Shown in pieces: positions 62,470-64,000 of a stretch of DNA of 64,000 bases. Numbering within the stretch: position 1 is the stretch's first letter; every line of letters starts with the position of its first letter. Origin of the DNA: Acidimicrobiia bacterium (GTDB lineage: Bacteria; Actinomycetota; Acidimicrobiia; IMCC26256; DASPTH01). Below the pieces are notes generated by a model. It was given only the letters and a program-made list of their open reading frames with translations. It ran no database searches and was not told where the DNA came from. The stretch lies in the NCBI GenBank assembly GCA_040880805.1, contig JBBDHW010000054.1, positions 1 to 64,000 on the forward strand, read 5' to 3'. The translations under genes were made by a program, and so were the position numbers.

Positions 62470-63286
62470 GGCTCTGTTGCATTGGGCGACCCGCGCGAAG
62501 GCGACAGTGGTGGGATGCTCCGATCTCATGCTCGTCCGGTACCGGCAGTCCCGAGTTCGGCATTCGCCGGGTTCCGGTTCCCACCCGACGTGATCGTGCT
62601 TGCGGTGCGCTGGTACTTGCGGTTCGGGCTCTCGTATCGCGATGTGGAAGAGCTCCTCGCGGAGCGCGGGATCGAGGTCGATCACGTGACCGTGTACCGG
62701 TGGGTGCAGCGCTTCACCCCGCTGCTGGTCGACGCGGCACGGCCGTGTCGCCACGCGATCGGAGATCGGTGGTACGTCGATGAGACCTATGTGAAGGTCG
62801 CGGGCCGATGGCGCTACGTCTACCGCGCCGTCGACCAGCACGGCCAGATCATCGACGTGTTCGTGTCCGCGCGCCGCGACCTCGGTGCCGCTCGCCGCTT
62901 CTTTACCGCCGCGCTCGCCGGTCACGGCGTCCCGGCTGAGGTGGTGACCGATCGGGCCTGGACGCTGCGCGCCGTCGTCGATGAGCTCATCCCGACCGCG
63001 TTCCACGACACGAGGCGATACGCGAATAATCGGATCGAGGCCGACCATGGCCAGCTCAAAGCTCGGTTACGGCCGATGCGTGGACTCAAACGCGACCACA
63101 CCGCCCGCGTGATCGTGCGCGGTCACGCGTTCATGCAGAACCTCCGACGAGGCCACTACGAACTCGGCGTCGAAGCCCGGCCGCACCGACGCGTCGCGAC
63201 GGCGTTCGCCGAACTCGCCAGAACCATCTGATCGGACACCGCACCCAGTCATCCGCGCGCACCGCCCGCCTTAACGCAACAGCGCC
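62470..63286 (+). mobile_element. IS6-family insertion sequence
   Basis: About 817 bases with terminal inverted repeats: GGGCTCTGTTGCATT on the left and, read on the minus strand, GGGCGCTGTTGCGTT on the right (13 of 15 bases match). GGCTCTGTTGC is the typical IS6 terminus. The transposase gene fills the inside. The eight bases flanking each end do not match, so no target duplication is visible; the element may have arrived by recombination. Confidence 0.85.
62515..63231 (+). CDS. IS6-family DDE transposase
   Basis: A 238-residue transposase from ATG 62515. The helix-turn-helix (LSYRDVEELLAERGIEVDH) lies near 39-57. The acidic triad is D89 in YVDETYVKV, D146 in VVTDRA and E175 in NNRIEADHGQLK. 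The C-terminal RPMRGLKRDHTARVIVRGH matches IS6/IS26-type enzymes. All three acidic residues and the length are normal, so it may be active. It catalyses copy-in transposition and cointegrate formation. Confidence 0.92.
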   Translation: MLRSHARPVPAVPSSAFAGFRFPPDVIVLAVRWYLRFGLSYRDVEELLAERGIEVDHVTVYRWVQRFTPLLVDAARPCRHAIGDRWYVDETYVKVAGRWRYVYRAVDQHGQIIDVFVSARRDLGAARRFFTAALAGHGVPAEVVTDRAWTLRAVVDELIPTAFHDTRRYANNRIEADHGQLKARLRPMRGLKRDHTARVIVRGHAFMQNLRRGHYELGVEARPHRRVATAFAELARTI

Positions 63287-63433
63287 CCCTGGACCGAGCC
63301 CGCGGCACTGTCCGCCGGAGAAATTCTCAAGACCTCGGTGCGCGGCATCAACCCAAAATTATCAGCTGAGCCACCGCCATACAGGGATACCCGGGATCAA
63401 GCCGAGCCTTCTCTCCTTCTAACAGGCGGGTTG

Positions 63434-63507
63434 TGGGGCTAGGTGGAATCGAACCACCGACCTCATCCTTATCAGGGATGCGCTCTAACCGACTGAGCTA
63501 TAGCCCC
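63434..63507 (-). tRNA. tRNA-Ile (anticodon GAT)
   Basis: A 74-base tRNA on the minus strand. GGGGCTA pairs with TAGCCCC before discriminator A. The anticodon stem CATCC/GGATG encloses CTGATAA with anticodon GAT, and the T arm has GGTTCGATTCC. It follows the DUF3566-type gene by 28 bases on the same strand, as in the gyrA-DUF3566-tRNA-Ile arrangement of many Actinobacteria. Confidence 0.95.
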
Positions 63508-63535
63508 GGAGGGTCAGCGAGCGTAGCCGCGGCGT

Positions 63536-64000
63536 CTAGAGCGCCGACTCGTCTTCCGTGATCGAGATCTCGATCCCGCCGAAGATCTCAGCGAACAGGT
63601 TGTAGAACGCGGCGGCGATCACCGTAATTACGATGAGGAGCACGACGAGTACCGCGGCGACGAGCAACGTGCCCCGCAGGATCTCGCCGTCGAGGAACGT
63701 GAAGTCTTTCGTTTGCAGCAGATCGCCGAGGAACTTCTCGACGCTCTGGATCACGCCGGCCGCGTCGCCGATCACCCACAGCGCGACGAGCGCCACCATC
63801 ACCACGGCCATGCTGCAGATGTAGAAGCACACAGAGACCTTCAGCACCGACCACAGGTCGACGCTGTTGATGGTCTGCCGGTAGCGGCGCTCGGTAGTCG
63901 GCGAGGGCGCGGCGGTGCCTTGCGGCCTCGCTTTCGCCGGCGAGGGCGCCGGGCGCGACGGCGCTGCTCGTTCCGGCGGCGGTTCCGGCTCGAGCTCCGG
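63536..64000 (-). CDS. DUF3566-type transmembrane protein (5' end outside the window)
   Basis: At least 154 residues; the start lies beyond the right edge. A Pro/Ala-rich leader (PELEPEPPPERAAPSRPAPS) precedes RYRQTINSVDLWSVLKVSV, two membrane helices (MAVVMVALVALWVIGDAAGV and VAAVLVVLLIVITVIAAAFY) and an acidic end ISITEDESAL. This matches the DUF3566 (PF12089) protein encoded after gyrA in Actinobacteria, whose role is unclear. With the adjacent tRNA-Ile it places the window near the gyrase genes and thus probably near the replication origin. Confidence 0.85.
   Translation of the reverse strand, partial: PELEPEPPPERAAPSRPAPSPAKARPQGTAAPSPTTERRYRQTINSVDLWSVLKVSVCFYICSMAVVMVALVALWVIGDAAGVIQSVEKFLGDLLQTKDFTFLDGEILRGTLLVAAVLVVLLIVITVIAAAFYNLFAEIFGGIEISITEDESAL

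Noticed and set aside
62462-63294. Eight-base target duplication around the IS6-like element
   Set aside because: CTCCGTCG on the left does not match CCCTGGAC on the right, and shifting the boundary by one base does not help.
8139-63433. An integrative conjugative element or prophage
   Set aside because: No integrase, relaxase, conjugation or phage structural gene was found, and no repeat of a tRNA 3' end was seen. Only one IS6-like element is present.
1-64000. CRISPR arrays or phage-defence systems
   Set aside because: No regularly spaced direct repeats and no cas or restriction-like genes were seen. The only candidate is the toxin-antitoxin pair, which is of a common type.

Overview
The window is high-GC chromosomal DNA, very probably from an actinobacterium. 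Many genes start with GTG or TTG and join in ATGA/GTGA/TTGA overlaps. It encodes an F420-type LLM oxidoreductase, three bacterial P450s and many acyl-CoA enzymes. At the right edge a DUF3566-type membrane protein precedes tRNA-Ile(GAT), an arrangement known downstream of gyrA in Actinobacteria. The acyl-CoA, amidohydrolase and P450 repertoire resembles uncultured Acidimicrobiia, but that placement is inference.

Left part (1-19.3 kb): two tandem adenylation-carrier-thioesterase (A-T-TE) NRPS-like genes are followed by a P450. A convergent P450 and an FkbM-type methyltransferase come next, then a Phd/VapC toxin-antitoxin pair and tRNA-Ala(TGC). A minus-strand operon encodes a P450 with a repeat tail, an M3 peptidase, a VOC protein and a YjbR-like protein. 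It is followed by an amidohydrolase, two lipoproteins, a reductase-like protein, a 45-residue membrane peptide, three methyltransferases (one SpoU-type, one RsmC-like) and an acyl-CoA synthetase.

Middle (19.4-34 kb): after a polytopic glycosyltransferase-like protein lies a roughly 10 kb plus-strand operon with almost no gaps. Its order is a third A-T-TE gene, an alpha/beta hydrolase with a C-terminal PKD domain, a thiolase-like protein, a DUF35 partner, an acyl-CoA ligase, an enoyl-CoA hydratase and a DHA2 MFS transporter. Two amidohydrolases follow on the minus strand. The stretch 34.2-36.5 kb is decayed: a truncated, frameshifted LuxR-type regulator, a truncated globin with a read-through tail, and an SDR gene whose 3' end appears to be inverted.

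Right part (37-62.4 kb): this looks like a catabolic module. It has an LLM oxidoreductase, four more PF04909 amidohydrolases (six in the window), class III CoA-transferases (two of them tandem fusions, one frameshifted), a second hydrolase-PKD protein and a DinB-like protein. The branched-chain-type ABC importer is built from fused polypeptides (LivH-LivM-LivG and MFS-LivF) plus a binding protein; a second binding protein lies apart. A TetR regulator sits among promoters that share a palindrome TSAGGC-N4-GCCTSA, suggesting one local regulon. An IS6-like element precedes tRNA-Ile(GAT). If tRNA-Ile and tRNA-Ala were once adjacent, as in other Actinobacteria, about 55 kb of accessory DNA now separates them.
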